Assembly: GCF_029543245.1 (NCBI RefSeq)
Contig: NZ_JARQWV010000023.1
Span: 1-64,000, forward strand
Length of the DNA stretch: 64,000 bases
Source: Caulobacter endophyticus
GTDB taxonomy: Bacteria; Pseudomonadota; Alphaproteobacteria; Caulobacterales; Caulobacteraceae
Direction: 5' to 3'
Position 1 is the first letter of the stretch. Each line of letters opens with the position of its first letter. Below the pieces are notes generated by a model that was given only the letters and a program-made list of their open reading frames with translations, had not been told where the DNA came from and ran no database searches. Shown here piece by piece: positions 40,853 through 49,573 of the stretch. The position numbers and the translations under genes were made by a program.

Positions 40853-42163
40853 ATGAACGACGCCGTCGACCCCTACCTGATCCTCGCCCTCGTGTTCCTG
40901 CTCGCCGCCGCCGGCGCGGTGGTGTGGGCGATCATGGCCCAGCGCAAGGCGGCCGGCGCCGAGCAGGAGGTCTGGCGGCTCTCGGCCCAGCTGGAGCAGG
41001 CGCTGGAAAAGCACCGACACCTGGAAGACCAGTCGGCGACCCAGATCGAGCTGATCCGCGCCCAGGCCGAGAAGAGCGCCCACGCCGTGGCCGAGCAACT
41101 GATCAAGCGGGCCGACGAGAACGCCAAGAGCCGCGACCAGCTGACCCACGCCCGCCTGGAGGCCCAGCTCAAGCCGGTGGCCGAGACCCTGGCCAAGTTC
41201 GAGGCCCAGGTCACCGCCGTCGAGAAGACCCGCGCCGAGGAGACCGGCGGCCTGAAAGCCCAGATCGCCGCCCTGATGGAGGCCTCGACCGCCACCCAGG
41301 CCGAGGCCCGCAAGCTGTCGGCCGCCCTGCGCCGCGGCGCCGGCGTGCAGGGCCGCTGGGGCGAGCAGATGCTGCGCAACGTGCTGGAGATGGCCGGCCT
41401 GAAGCACGGCGTCGACTTCACCGAGCAGGTCCAACTGGACGGCGGCCGCGTCCGCCCCGACGTGGTGGTGCGCATGCCGCGCAACGCCGCCTTCGTCATC
41501 GACGCCAAGTGCTCGCTGACCGCCTATCTGGAAGCCCAGGACGCGCCCGACGACGTCACCCGCGAGGCCGCCTATCTGCGCCACGCCGCATCTTTGCGCG
41601 CCCACATCCAGTCGCTGTCGGCCAAGGCCTATTGGGACGCCCTGGAGGTCTCGCCCGACTTCGTGGCCATGTTCGTGCCCGGCGACGGCATTCTGGCCGC
41701 CGCCCTGGAACGCGCGCCCGAGCTGATGACCGAGGCGATGGAAAAGCGGGTGATCATCGCCACGCCCTCGACCCTGTTCGCCCTGTGCAAGGCGGTGTCC
41801 TACGGCTGGCGGGTCGAGGAGCAGGCCAAGAACGCCGTCGAGGTCGCCGCCCTGGGCCGCGAGCTCTACAAGCGCGTCGCCGACATGGGCGGCCACGTGG
41901 CCGGCATGGGCCGCTCGCTGTCGGCCGCCGTCGACAAGTACAACGCCTTCGTCGGCTCGCTGGAGAGCCGGGTGCTGCCCAAGGCCCGCGAGTTCGAGAA
42001 GCTGAAGGTCGAGCACGGAGGCAAGGGCATCGAGGAACTGGCGGGCGTCGACACCGCCGTGCGGCCGGTCACCAAGCTGGAAATTACGGCTCCCGGGGCG
42101 CAAACTGATGGCGAGGTGGGACAAAACCCCGCCTTGACCCTCGGAAACGGGACGCCTACCTGA
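40853..42163 (+). CDS. rmuC: DNA recombination protein RmuC
   Basis: 436 residues: an N-terminal membrane helix (YLILALVFLLAAAGAVVWAI), a long coiled coil (residues about 30-140) and the RmuC nuclease-like domain, with LRRGAGVQGRWGEQMLRNVL, PDVVVRMPRNAAFVIDAKCS (the predicted PD-DxK core) and FVAMFVPGDGILAAALERAP. RmuC limits DNA inversion at short repeats in E. coli. The C-terminus is extended and less conserved. def follows after 8 bp. Confidence 0.93.
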   Translation: MNDAVDPYLILALVFLLAAAGAVVWAIMAQRKAAGAEQEVWRLSAQLEQALEKHRHLEDQSATQIELIRAQAEKSAHAVAEQLIKRADENAKSRDQLTHARLEAQLKPVAETLAKFEAQVTAVEKTRAEETGGLKAQIAALMEASTATQAEARKLSAALRRGAGVQGRWGEQMLRNVLEMAGLKHGVDFTEQVQLDGGRVRPDVVVRMPRNAAFVIDAKCSLTAYLEAQDAPDDVTREAAYLRHAASLRAHIQSLSAKAYWDALEVSPDFVAMFVPGDGILAAALERAPELMTEAMEKRVIIATPSTLFALCKAVSYGWRVEEQAKNAVEVAALGRELYKRVADMGGHVAGMGRSLSAAVDKYNAFVGSLESRVLPKAREFEKLKVEHGGKGIEELAGVDTAVRPVTKLEITAPGAQTDGEVGQNPALTLGNGTPT

Positions 42164-42171
42164 GTTTCGTT

Positions 42172-42693
42172 ATGGCCATCCGTCGCATCCTCACCATCGA
42201 TAACGCCGCCGACCTGGCGACGCTGAAGAAGATCTCCACGCCCGTCGAGGCCGTCACCGACGAGGTGCGCGCCCTGATGGACGACATGCTGGAGACCATG
42301 TACGACGCGCCCGGCATTGGCCTGGCCGCCGTGCAGATCGGCGAGCCCGTGCGCATCATCGTCATGGACCTGGCCCGCGAGGGCGAGGAGCCGGCCCCGC
42401 GCTACTTCGTCAATCCCGAGCTGTTCGACCCGTCCGAAGAGCTGTTCGTCTACGAGGAAGGCTGCCTGTCGGTGCCGGAATATTTCGACGCCGTCGAGCG
42501 TCCGGCCCGCATCAAGGTGCGCTACCTGAACTACCAGGGCGAGCCCGTCGTCGAGGAGGCCGAGGGCCTGTTCGCCGTCTGCATCCAGCACGAGATGGAC
42601 CACCTGGAAGGCGTGCTGTTCATCGACCACCTGTCGCGCCTGCGCCGCGACCGGGCGATGGCCAAGGCCAAGAAGGTCCGCCGCGTGGCGTGA
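42172..42693 (+). CDS. def: Peptide deformylase
   Basis: 173 residues. All three metal/active-site motifs are present: GIGLAAVQ near residue 43, EGCLS with the metal-binding Cys near 98, and QHEMDHLEG with the two His and catalytic Glu near 140. It removes the formyl group from nascent proteins in the cytoplasm. The start ATG at 42172 lies just after rmuC; no fmt gene is adjacent, unlike in many bacteria. A strong terminator follows. Confidence 0.96.
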   Translation: MAIRRILTIDNAADLATLKKISTPVEAVTDEVRALMDDMLETMYDAPGIGLAAVQIGEPVRIIVMDLAREGEEPAPRYFVNPELFDPSEELFVYEEGCLSVPEYFDAVERPARIKVRYLNYQGEPVVEEAEGLFAVCIQHEMDHLEGVLFIDHLSRLRRDRAMAKAKKVRRVA

Positions 42694-42719
42694 TCGCCTC
42701 CACATCGTGTTTCAGAAGA

Positions 42720-42749
42720 GCCCCGGCCCGAAAGGCCGGGGCTTTTTCT
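42720..42749 (+). terminator. Rho-independent terminator of def
   Basis: A perfect 9-bp stem (GCCCCGGCC / GGCCGGGGC) with loop CGAAA is followed by TTTTTCTTT, 26 bp after the def stop. Confidence 0.93.
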
Positions 42750-42752
42750 TTA

Positions 42753-42919
42753 TCCCTCTCCCCTTGCGGGAGAGGGTGGCCTCCCTGAGGGAGGTCGGGT
42801 GAGGGGTCTCTCAGAACTTAAAGCCTCGCGTGGCGGTCAGGCAGGGTGGGGCGTCTCAAATCTGAGAGACCCCTCATCCGTCGGCTTCGCCGCCACCTTC
42901 TCCCGCAAGGGGAGAAGGA
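42753..42919. repeat. Long intergenic inverted repeat upstream of zapE
   Basis: The left arm 42753-42813 (TCCCTCTCCCCTTGCGGG... ...GTGAGGGGTCTCTCAG) pairs imperfectly with the right arm 42862-42919 (CTGAGAGACCCCTCATCC... ...CCCGCAAGGGGAGAAGGA). The right arm ends 13 bp before the zapE start. It looks like a dispersed intergenic repeat; folded in RNA it would hide the zapE leader. Confidence 0.8.
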
Positions 42920-42932
42920 TCGGGGTTTCACA

Positions 42933-44081
42933 ATGCGCCGCGCCGCGCTAACCCGCATCCCGATGCCCCAGTCCGTAAGCACCGCCTATCGTGAGCGCCT
43001 CGCCGCCGGCGAGATCCGCCCCGACGTCGCCCAGGCCGCCGCCATCGACGCCCTGGCCCGCCTGGAGTCCGACCTCGACAGCGCCGGCGAGCCCAGCTTC
43101 TCGTTCTTCGGCCGCAAGCCCAAGAGCCAGCGCGGGCTCTACATCTGGGGACCGGTGGGGCGCGGCAAGTCGATGGTCATGGACCTGTTCTTCGACAGCG
43201 CCCCGGTGCACCGCAAGCGCCGCGTCCACTTCCACGTCTTCATGGCCGAGGTGCACGCTCACATCGACGCCTGGCGCAAGGGCGACGCCGCCGAGCGGAA
43301 AGCTCGCTTTGGCCGCCACAAGGGCGACGACCCGATCGCGCCGACCGCCGAGCTGATCGCCGGCGAGGCGAGGCTGCTGTGCTTCGACGAGCTGCAGGTC
43401 ACCGACATCGCCGACGCCATGATCCTGGGGCGGCTGTTCGAGGCGCTGTTCGCAGAAGGGGTCACGCTGGTGGCCACCTCCAACCGTCCGCCCGACGACC
43501 TCTACAAGGACGGCCTCAACCGCCAGCTCTTCACCCCCTTCATCGCCATGCTGAAGGAGAAGATGGAGGTGGTGGCCGTGCGCGGGCCGGTCGACTTCCG
43601 CCTCGACCGCCTGCGGGCCGGCCGCACCTGGCTGTCGCCGGTCGACAAGACCACCGAGGCCGAGTTCGACAAGCTCTGGCTCGACATGCTGGACGGCGCC
43701 GAGGAAACCGGCGCGACGCTGGAGGTGATGGGCCGCAAGCTGCGCCTGCCGCGCGCCGCCGGCGGCCTGGTGCGCAGCTCGTTCGCCAGCCTGTGCCAGC
43801 AGGCGCTGGGCCCGCAGGACTACCTGGCCCTGGCCGAGCGCTTCCACACCATCTTCCTGGAAGACATTCCACTGCTGGTCCCCGAGAAGCGCGACGCGGC
43901 CAAGCGCTTCAACACCCTGATCGACGCTCTCTACGAGGCCGACGCCAAGCTGGTGGCCCTGGCCGCCGGCGAGCCCGAGGCGCTGTACCCGGCCGGCGAC
44001 GGCGCGTTCGAGTTCGAGCGCACGGTGTCGCGCCTGCAGGAAATGCGCTCGGCGGACTATGTGGGCCGGGTGCGGGACTAG
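42933..44081 (+). CDS. zapE: Cell division protein ZapE (AFG1-like ATPase)
   Basis: 382 residues of the AFG1/LACE1-type P-loop ATPase family. Walker A is GPVGRGKSMVMD (residues about 78-89), followed by VHFHVFMAEVHAHIDAWRKG, Walker B LLCFDELQVTDIADAMILGR and the sensor VTLVATSNRPPDDLYKDGL. In E. coli ZapE acts at the division ring under stress. The start could also be the ATG at 42963 (372 residues), which begins MPQSVSTAYRERL; neither has a clear ribosome site. Confidence 0.92.
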   Translation: MRRAALTRIPMPQSVSTAYRERLAAGEIRPDVAQAAAIDALARLESDLDSAGEPSFSFFGRKPKSQRGLYIWGPVGRGKSMVMDLFFDSAPVHRKRRVHFHVFMAEVHAHIDAWRKGDAAERKARFGRHKGDDPIAPTAELIAGEARLLCFDELQVTDIADAMILGRLFEALFAEGVTLVATSNRPPDDLYKDGLNRQLFTPFIAMLKEKMEVVAVRGPVDFRLDRLRAGRTWLSPVDKTTEAEFDKLWLDMLDGAEETGATLEVMGRKLRLPRAAGGLVRSSFASLCQQALGPQDYLALAERFHTIFLEDIPLLVPEKRDAAKRFNTLIDALYEADAKLVALAAGEPEALYPAGDGAFEFERTVSRLQEMRSADYVGRVRD

Positions 44082-44145
44082 ACCCGGCGGGGGGCTCGAC
44101 CGCATGTTCCGTCCGCGCCAAGATCGTGGCGACATGGAGGGGGCA

Positions 44146-44598
44146 ATGCGGGTTTCGGCAATCGCGGGGGCGGTCGCTGCGCTGATCGCGATGGGGTCTA
44201 CGGGGGCGACGGCGGCGACGCCGCGCGCGTCGGGCTACGGCCTCGTCTACGACCGTTGCGTCGCGTCCGAGGCGGCCCAGGGCTCCGACGCCGCGCTGGG
44301 GGCATGCCTAGTAGCGGAGGGGCGTCGCCAGGACGCCCGCCTCAACGAGGCCTATCGCGCGACCATGGCCAGACTGGATTTCCCACGACAGAAGGACGCG
44401 CTGCGCAAAGCCCAGAGGGCCTGGCTGACCTTTCGCGACGCCAGCTGCGCCAGCGTGGCGGACGCCGACTGGGGCCGCGCCTCCAATCTCGACGCCGAGC
44501 GTTGTCGGCTGAGGCGCACGGCGGAGCGCGCCGACGAGTTGGAAAACCACCCCTACGCGGAAAGCCGGCCTAGAAAACTCTATCCATCGACACCGTGA
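44146..44598 (+). CDS. LprI/DUF1311-like secreted protein
   Basis: 150 residues: a signal peptide (MRVSAIAGAVAALIAMGSTGATA-A), then a small domain with CLVAEGRRQDARLNEAYRAT and LRKAQRAWLTFRDASCASVA, the DUF1311/LprI lysozyme-inhibitor-like pattern with four Cys. LprI of Mycobacterium inhibits lysozyme; the role elsewhere is unclear. GGAGGGGGCA precedes the ATG at 44146. Its last 29 bases overlap the convergent kinase gene. Confidence 0.85.
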   Translation: MRVSAIAGAVAALIAMGSTGATAATPRASGYGLVYDRCVASEAAQGSDAALGACLVAEGRRQDARLNEAYRATMARLDFPRQKDALRKAQRAWLTFRDASCASVADADWGRASNLDAERCRLRRTAERADELENHPYAESRPRKLYPSTP

Positions 44599-46000
44599 AC
44601 CGGCAGATCAGCCCGCCCTGCGCGTAGTCGATCGCCACCTGCCCGCGCAGTTCGGCGCCGATGCTGCGTTCGATCAGGCGCGAGCCGAAGCCGTGGCGGG
44701 TCGGGGCCGTCACCGGCGGACCGCCTTCCTCGCGCCATTCGAAGCCGAGGGCGTCGTTCACGACCGACCAAGTCAGGCGCAACCGGCCCGCCTCGGTGCT
44801 CAGCGCCCCGTACTTGGCGGCGTTGGTGGCCAGTTCGTGGAACACCATGCCCAGCGACAGGGCGATCCGGGCGGGCAGGTTGACGTCCGGTCCTTCCATG
44901 GCGATGCGGGCCGGATCATAGGGCGCCAGTTCCTGGGACAGGATCTGGCGCAGGCCCGCGCCGGCCCACTGGCTGTCGGTCAGGGCGTTGTGGGTCTGGG
45001 ACAGGGCCAGCAGCCGCGCCTCGAAGGCGCGGGCGAAGGCCTCCGGCGTCAGGGCGCCGCGCAGGGTCTGGCGGGCGATGGCCTGCACCGTGGCCAGGGT
45101 GTTCTTGACGCGATGGTTCAACTCGTCGAGCAGCAGCCGCTGCTGCTCGCCGGCCAGAACCTTGTCCGTGACGTCCGATCCCTCGACCAGCACGCCCGAG
45201 ACCGAGCCGTCCGGCTCGATGATCGGCTGGTAGATGAAGTCGAGGAAGCGGTCCTCCAGCGGCCCGTCGGGCGTGCGCTGCAACGCGACCTTGATCTCGC
45301 GGCCGATGAAGGCCTCGGCCGTGGCGGTCACCCGGTCGAGCAGGGTCACGAAGCCCTGTTCCACTACCTCCGGCAGGGCCTCGCGCAGCGGCAGGCCGAC
45401 CACGTCGCGCCAGCCGATCAGCTGGGTGTAGGCGTTGTTGACCAGGTCGAAGCGGTGCTCGGGCCCGCGCAGCACGGCCATGAAGCTGGGGGCCTGCATG
45501 AACAGGCGCCGCAGGTCGTCGTTCTGGGCGCCCGCCGCCCCGGCCCGCAGCAGCACGTCGTCCTGCAGCATGGCCATCTCGCCCCGTCCGAAGGCGACCT
45601 CCTTCAGGCGCTGGATGGCGGTGACGTCCTGGGTGTGCTGGACGATGTAGGCGGTCCTGCCGTCGGGACCGGGGATCGGGGTGTGGGTGGCGCTCCAGAT
45701 CCGGTCCTCGAAGCCGCCGCCCAGATGGGCCGGGCGCTCGATGGCGTAGGGAATCAGCGGCAGGTGATCGACCTTGCCGCTGTCGCGCGCCCGCAGCAGC
45801 GAGCTTTCCAGTCGCTCGCGCGACTCGCCATCGCTGGGAAAGGCCTCGAACAGGAAGGCGCCGTCGAGCTCGGCCCAGGTGCGGCCCAGGGTGTCGAGAT
45901 AGGCCTGGTTGGCGGCCACGTACCGCAGGTCGCGGTCCAGCATCATGTACGGGGTGGGCAGACGATCGAACACCGCCGCGAAGTCGATCGGTCCGGTCAT
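44570..46000 (-). CDS. PAS-domain HWE sensor histidine kinase
   Basis: 476 residues, soluble, no membrane segment. Two PAS domains (about residues 5-125 and 165-285; FDRLPTPYMMLDRDLRYVAA and FMQAPSFMAVLRGPEHRFDL) precede a HWE kinase core: DELNHRVKNTLATVQAIARQ with the phospho-acceptor His, HELATNAAKYGAL and FEWREEGGPPV near the C-terminus. No response regulator is adjacent. HWE kinases are common in alphaproteobacteria and often answer to light, redox or general stress; the PAS lacks an obvious LOV Cys (NCRFL-type motif), so light sensing by LOV is unlikely. Confidence 0.9.
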   Translation of the reverse strand: MTGPIDFAAVFDRLPTPYMMLDRDLRYVAANQAYLDTLGRTWAELDGAFLFEAFPSDGESRERLESSLLRARDSGKVDHLPLIPYAIERPAHLGGGFEDRIWSATHTPIPGPDGRTAYIVQHTQDVTAIQRLKEVAFGRGEMAMLQDDVLLRAGAAGAQNDDLRRLFMQAPSFMAVLRGPEHRFDLVNNAYTQLIGWRDVVGLPLREALPEVVEQGFVTLLDRVTATAEAFIGREIKVALQRTPDGPLEDRFLDFIYQPIIEPDGSVSGVLVEGSDVTDKVLAGEQQRLLLDELNHRVKNTLATVQAIARQTLRGALTPEAFARAFEARLLALSQTHNALTDSQWAGAGLRQILSQELAPYDPARIAMEGPDVNLPARIALSLGMVFHELATNAAKYGALSTEAGRLRLTWSVVNDALGFEWREEGGPPVTAPTRHGFGSRLIERSIGAELRGQVAIDYAQGGLICRFTVSMDRVF

Positions 46001-46115
46001 CGTCGCGGTATCATCCCCCCACCACTGGCCAGCGATAACGCAAGCTTGGCTTGAGAGGTTCCGCCTTTCTCCCGACGGCTGAATTGCGAACGTATCTCAA
46101 GTAATGGCCGTTTCG

Positions 46116-46142
46116 TTGACACCCCGGCGCTCGCGCTTAAAA
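46116..46142 (+). promoter_or_regulatory. Promoter of the sdh operon
   Basis: TTGACAC at 46116-46122, a 12-bp spacer, and GCTTAAAA at 46135-46142 match the Caulobacter housekeeping promoter TTGACGS-N10-14-GCTANAWC. It lies about 40 bp before the sdhC start in the divergent gap with the kinase gene. Confidence 0.7.
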
Positions 46143-46181
46143 GCGTCCCGCAACGCACAAATCCACAGGTTGGACGTAAAA

Positions 46182-46589
46182 ATGACCGAGACGAGCCGGG
46201 GGCTCCCTGAGCGTCCGCTGTCGCCGCACCTCCAGGTCTGGCGGCCGCACCTCACCATGATCTGCTCGATCACGCACCGCTTCAGCCTGTTCGGGCTGTA
46301 TCTGGGCGTGCTGCTGCTGGCGGGCTGGGGCGTGGCGCTGGCTTCGGGCCCGGATCATTTCGCCTGCTACCAGAGCGCGCTCGGCTCGCTGCTCGGCAAG
46401 ATCGCCCTGTTCGGCGTCACCTGCGCGATCTTTTACAACGTCGCCTACATCATCCGGCAGACCTTCTGGGACCTGGGCAAGGGCTTTGCGCCCAAGACCG
46501 CCGACCTGACGGCCGTCGTCGTCTTCGCCTTCACGATCGTCGCCAGCGTGGTCACCTGGGCCATCGCCGCCGCCACGGGGGTGTTCTGA
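46182..46589 (+). CDS. sdhC: Succinate dehydrogenase cytochrome b556 subunit
   Basis: 135 residues, three membrane helices. RPLSPHLQVWRPHLTMICSI is followed by the THRFSLFGLYLG region that holds the SdhC signature, and the second helix has the region of the heme-binding His. With SdhD it anchors complex II in the inner membrane and binds ubiquinone. I chose the ATG at 46182, since upstream in-frame codons fall in the promoter region. sdhD starts 2 bp after the stop. Confidence 0.95.
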   Translation: MTETSRGLPERPLSPHLQVWRPHLTMICSITHRFSLFGLYLGVLLLAGWGVALASGPDHFACYQSALGSLLGKIALFGVTCAIFYNVAYIIRQTFWDLGKGFAPKTADLTAVVVFAFTIVASVVTWAIAAATGVF

Positions 46590-46591
46590 TC

Positions 46592-46993
46592 ATGAGCAGC
46601 AAGACCAACAGCTTCCGCACGCCGCTGTCGCGGGCGCGCGGCCTGGGCGCGGCCCACCACGGCGTCAGCCACTTCATAGCCGAGCGCGTCTCGGGCCTGG
46701 CGCTCGTGCCGCTGCTCCTGTGGGGCGTGTTCGCCGCCATCCGCCTGGCCGGCGCCGACTTCGACACCGTCGTCGTCTGGGTGGCGCTCCCGATGAACGC
46801 CGTCCTGCTGTCGCTGCTCTTCATCGCCCTGCTGGTGCACCTGAAGAACGCCATCCAGGTGGTCATCGAGGACTATGTCGAGGCGTTCGCCCCGAAGGCC
46901 GCCCTCATCATCGGCAACCTGTTTCTCTGCATGCTCGCCGGCGTCGCCGGGATCGTCTCGATCCTGAAGATCGCCTTCACCGGAGCCCTTTGA
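46592..46993 (+). CDS. sdhD: Succinate dehydrogenase membrane anchor subunit
   Basis: 133 residues, three membrane helices; begins with a soluble TPLSRARGLGAAHHGVSHF segment and has LFIALLVHLKNAIQVVIEDY with the helix II His expected to bind heme. The stop shares one base with the sdhA start (TGATG). Confidence 0.94.
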   Translation: MSSKTNSFRTPLSRARGLGAAHHGVSHFIAERVSGLALVPLLLWGVFAAIRLAGADFDTVVVWVALPMNAVLLSLLFIALLVHLKNAIQVVIEDYVEAFAPKAALIIGNLFLCMLAGVAGIVSILKIAFTGAL

Positions 46994-48780
46994 TGTCGGC
47001 CTATACGTTCATCGACCACAAGTTCGACGTCGTCGTCGTGGGCGCCGGCGGCTCGGGCCTCCGCGCCGCGCTCGGCGCCGCGCAAGCCGGCCTCAAGACC
47101 GCCTGCATCACCAAGGTGTTCCCGACCCGCAGCCACACCGTGGCGGCCCAGGGCGGCATCTCGGCCAGCCTCGGCAACATGGGCCAGGACGACTGGCGCT
47201 GGCACATGTTCGACACCGTCAAGGGTTCGGACTGGCTGGGCGACCAGGACGCCATCGAGTACCTGACCCGCAACGCTCCGGCGGCGGTCTATGAGCTCGA
47301 GCACTGGGGCGTGCCGTTCTCGCGCACGGCCGAGGGCAAGATCTACCAGCGCGCCTTCGGCGGCATGACCAAGAACTTCGGCGAAGGCCCGATCCAGCGC
47401 ACCTGCGCGGCGGCCGACCGCACCGGTCACGCCATGCTGCACACGATGTACGGCCAGTCGCTGGCCCACGACACCGAGTTCTTCATCGAGTACTTCGCCC
47501 TCGACCTGATCATGGAAGACGGCGCCTGCCGCGGCGTGACCGCGTGGAAGCTCGACGACGGCACCCTGCACCGCTTCCAGGCCCAGACGGTGATCCTGGC
47601 CACCGGCGGCTACGGTCGGGCCTACTTCTCGGCCACCTCGGCCCACACCTGCACGGGCGACGGCAACGCCATGGCGCTGCGCGCCGGCCTGCCGCTGCAG
47701 GACATGGAATTCGTGCAGTTCCACCCCACCGGCATCTACGGCGCCGGCTGCCTGATCACCGAAGGCGCCCGCGGCGAAGGCGGCTACCTGACCAACTCGG
47801 AAGGCGAGCGCTTCATGGAGCGCTACGCCCCGTCGGTTAAGGACCTGGCGCCCCGCGACATGGTCAGCCGCGCGATGACCATCGAGATCCGCGAAGGCCG
47901 CGGCGTGGGCCCCAACAAGGACCACATCTTCCTGCACCTCGACCACCTGGATCCGAAGATCCTGGCCGAGCGCCTGCCGGGCATCTCGGAAACGGCGAAG
48001 GTGTTCGCCGGCGTCGACGTGACCAAGGCCCCGATCCCGGTGCTGCCGACCGTCCACTACAACATGGGCGGCATCCCGACGAACTATCACGGCGAAGTCG
48101 TCACCAAGTCGGGCGACAACCCCGACCAGGTGATCCCCGGCCTGATGGCCGTGGGCGAAGCCGCCTGCGTGTCGGTGCACGGCGCCAACCGCCTGGGCTC
48201 GAACTCGCTGATCGACCTGGTGGTGTTCGGCCGCGCGGCCGGCCTGCGCTGCGCCGAGGTCCTGACCCCCGGCGCCAAGCAGCCGGAACTGAAGGCCAGC
48301 CAGACCGAAGCCCACATCGAGCGCTTCGACCGCATGCGCAACGCCAATGGCTCGACCCCGACCGCCGAACTGCGCCTCGAAATGCAGAAGGCGATGCAGG
48401 AAGACGCCGCCGTGTTCCGCACCGGCGAGAGCCTGGACAGCGGCGTGGCCCGCCTCCAGGCCGTCTGGGACAAGAAGGGCGACGTGAAGGTCTCCGACCG
48501 CGGTCTGGTGTGGAACACCGACCTGATGGAGACCCTCGAGTTCGACAACCTCATCGGCCAGGCGGTCGTGACGGTGAACGGCGCGGCCAACCGCACCGAG
48601 AGCCGCGGCGCCCACGCCCGCGAGGACTTCTCCGAGCGTAACGACACCGAGTGGATGAAGCACACCCTGGCCTGGCTCGACAACGAGACCGGCAAGGTCA
48701 GCATCGATTTCCGTCCGGTGCACAACTACACGATGTCGACCGACATCGACTACATCCCGCCGAAGCAACGGGTTTACTAG
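46993..48780 (+). CDS. sdhA: Succinate dehydrogenase flavoprotein subunit
   Basis: 595 residues. It has the FAD dinucleotide-binding VVVVGAGGSGLRAALGAAQA, the RSHTVAAQGG segment with the His for covalent FAD attachment, HPTGIYGAGCLITEGARGEG in the substrate region and the C-terminal DIDYIPPKQRVY. It oxidises succinate to fumarate in the TCA cycle and passes electrons to SdhB. sdhB follows after 10 bp. Confidence 0.97.
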   Translation: MSAYTFIDHKFDVVVVGAGGSGLRAALGAAQAGLKTACITKVFPTRSHTVAAQGGISASLGNMGQDDWRWHMFDTVKGSDWLGDQDAIEYLTRNAPAAVYELEHWGVPFSRTAEGKIYQRAFGGMTKNFGEGPIQRTCAAADRTGHAMLHTMYGQSLAHDTEFFIEYFALDLIMEDGACRGVTAWKLDDGTLHRFQAQTVILATGGYGRAYFSATSAHTCTGDGNAMALRAGLPLQDMEFVQFHPTGIYGAGCLITEGARGEGGYLTNSEGERFMERYAPSVKDLAPRDMVSRAMTIEIREGRGVGPNKDHIFLHLDHLDPKILAERLPGISETAKVFAGVDVTKAPIPVLPTVHYNMGGIPTNYHGEVVTKSGDNPDQVIPGLMAVGEAACVSVHGANRLGSNSLIDLVVFGRAAGLRCAEVLTPGAKQPELKASQTEAHIERFDRMRNANGSTPTAELRLEMQKAMQEDAAVFRTGESLDSGVARLQAVWDKKGDVKVSDRGLVWNTDLMETLEFDNLIGQAVVTVNGAANRTESRGAHAREDFSERNDTEWMKHTLAWLDNETGKVSIDFRPVHNYTMSTDIDYIPPKQRVY

Positions 48781-48790
48781 GGGAACGCAG

Positions 48791-49573
48791 ATGGTCCAGC
48801 TCTCTCTTCCCAAGAACTCCCGCGTTCAGAGCGGCAAGCACTGGCCCGCTCCGGCCGGCGCCAAGAACGTGCGCTCGTTCAAGATCTACCGCTACGATCC
48901 CGAAACCGGGATGAACCCGCGGTGGGACACCTATGACGTCGACGTCGACGCCTGCGGTCCCATGGTCCTGGACGCGCTGCTCTACATCAAGAACACCATC
49001 GACCCGACCCTGGCCTTCCGCCGGTCGTGCCGCGAAGGTGTCTGCGGCTCCTGCGCGATGAACATCGGCGGCCGCAACACCCTGGCCTGCACGCACGGCC
49101 ACGGCGAGGTGCCCGGCAAGGCGGTCACGATCAGCCCGCTGCCGCACGCGCCGGTGGTCAAGGACCTGATCCCCGACCTGACGCTGTTCTACGCCCAGTA
49201 CGCCTCGATCGAGCCGTGGCTGCACACCACGACCCCCGAGCCGCAGAAGGAATGGCGCCAGGCCCCGGAAGACCGCGAGAAGCTCGATGGTCTCTACGAG
49301 TGCATCCTGTGCGCCTGCTGCTCGACCTCGTGCCCCAGCTACTGGTGGAACGGCGACAAGTACCTGGGCCCGGCGGCCCTGCTGCACGCCTACCGCTGGC
49401 TGATCGACAGCCGCGACGAAGCCACGGGCGACCGCCTCGACGACCTCGAGGACCCGTTCAAGCTCTATCGCTGCCACACGATCATGAACTGCGCCCAGGT
49501 CTGCCCGAAGGGTCTGAACCCGGCCAAGGCCATCGCCTCGATCAAGAAGATGCTGGTGGAGCGGGTGGTCTGA
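48791..49573 (+). CDS. sdhB: Succinate dehydrogenase iron-sulfur subunit
   Basis: 260 residues. The three cluster motifs are present: CREGVCGSCAMNIGGRNTLAC ([2Fe-2S]), CILCACCSTSCPSYWW ([4Fe-4S]) and CHTIMNCAQVCPKGLNP ([3Fe-4S]). A GGGGAACGCAG precedes the ATG. The stop codon region also holds the probable CTG start of the next gene. Confidence 0.97.
   Translation: MVQLSLPKNSRVQSGKHWPAPAGAKNVRSFKIYRYDPETGMNPRWDTYDVDVDACGPMVLDALLYIKNTIDPTLAFRRSCREGVCGSCAMNIGGRNTLACTHGHGEVPGKAVTISPLPHAPVVKDLIPDLTLFYAQYASIEPWLHTTTPEPQKEWRQAPEDREKLDGLYECILCACCSTSCPSYWWNGDKYLGPAALLHAYRWLIDSRDEATGDRLDDLEDPFKLYRCHTIMNCAQVCPKGLNPAKAIASIKKMLVERVV

Noticed and set aside
44570..46000. LOV-type light sensor in the HWE kinase
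   Set aside because: The PAS domains lack the Cys-containing NCRFLQ-like motif needed for the flavin adduct.
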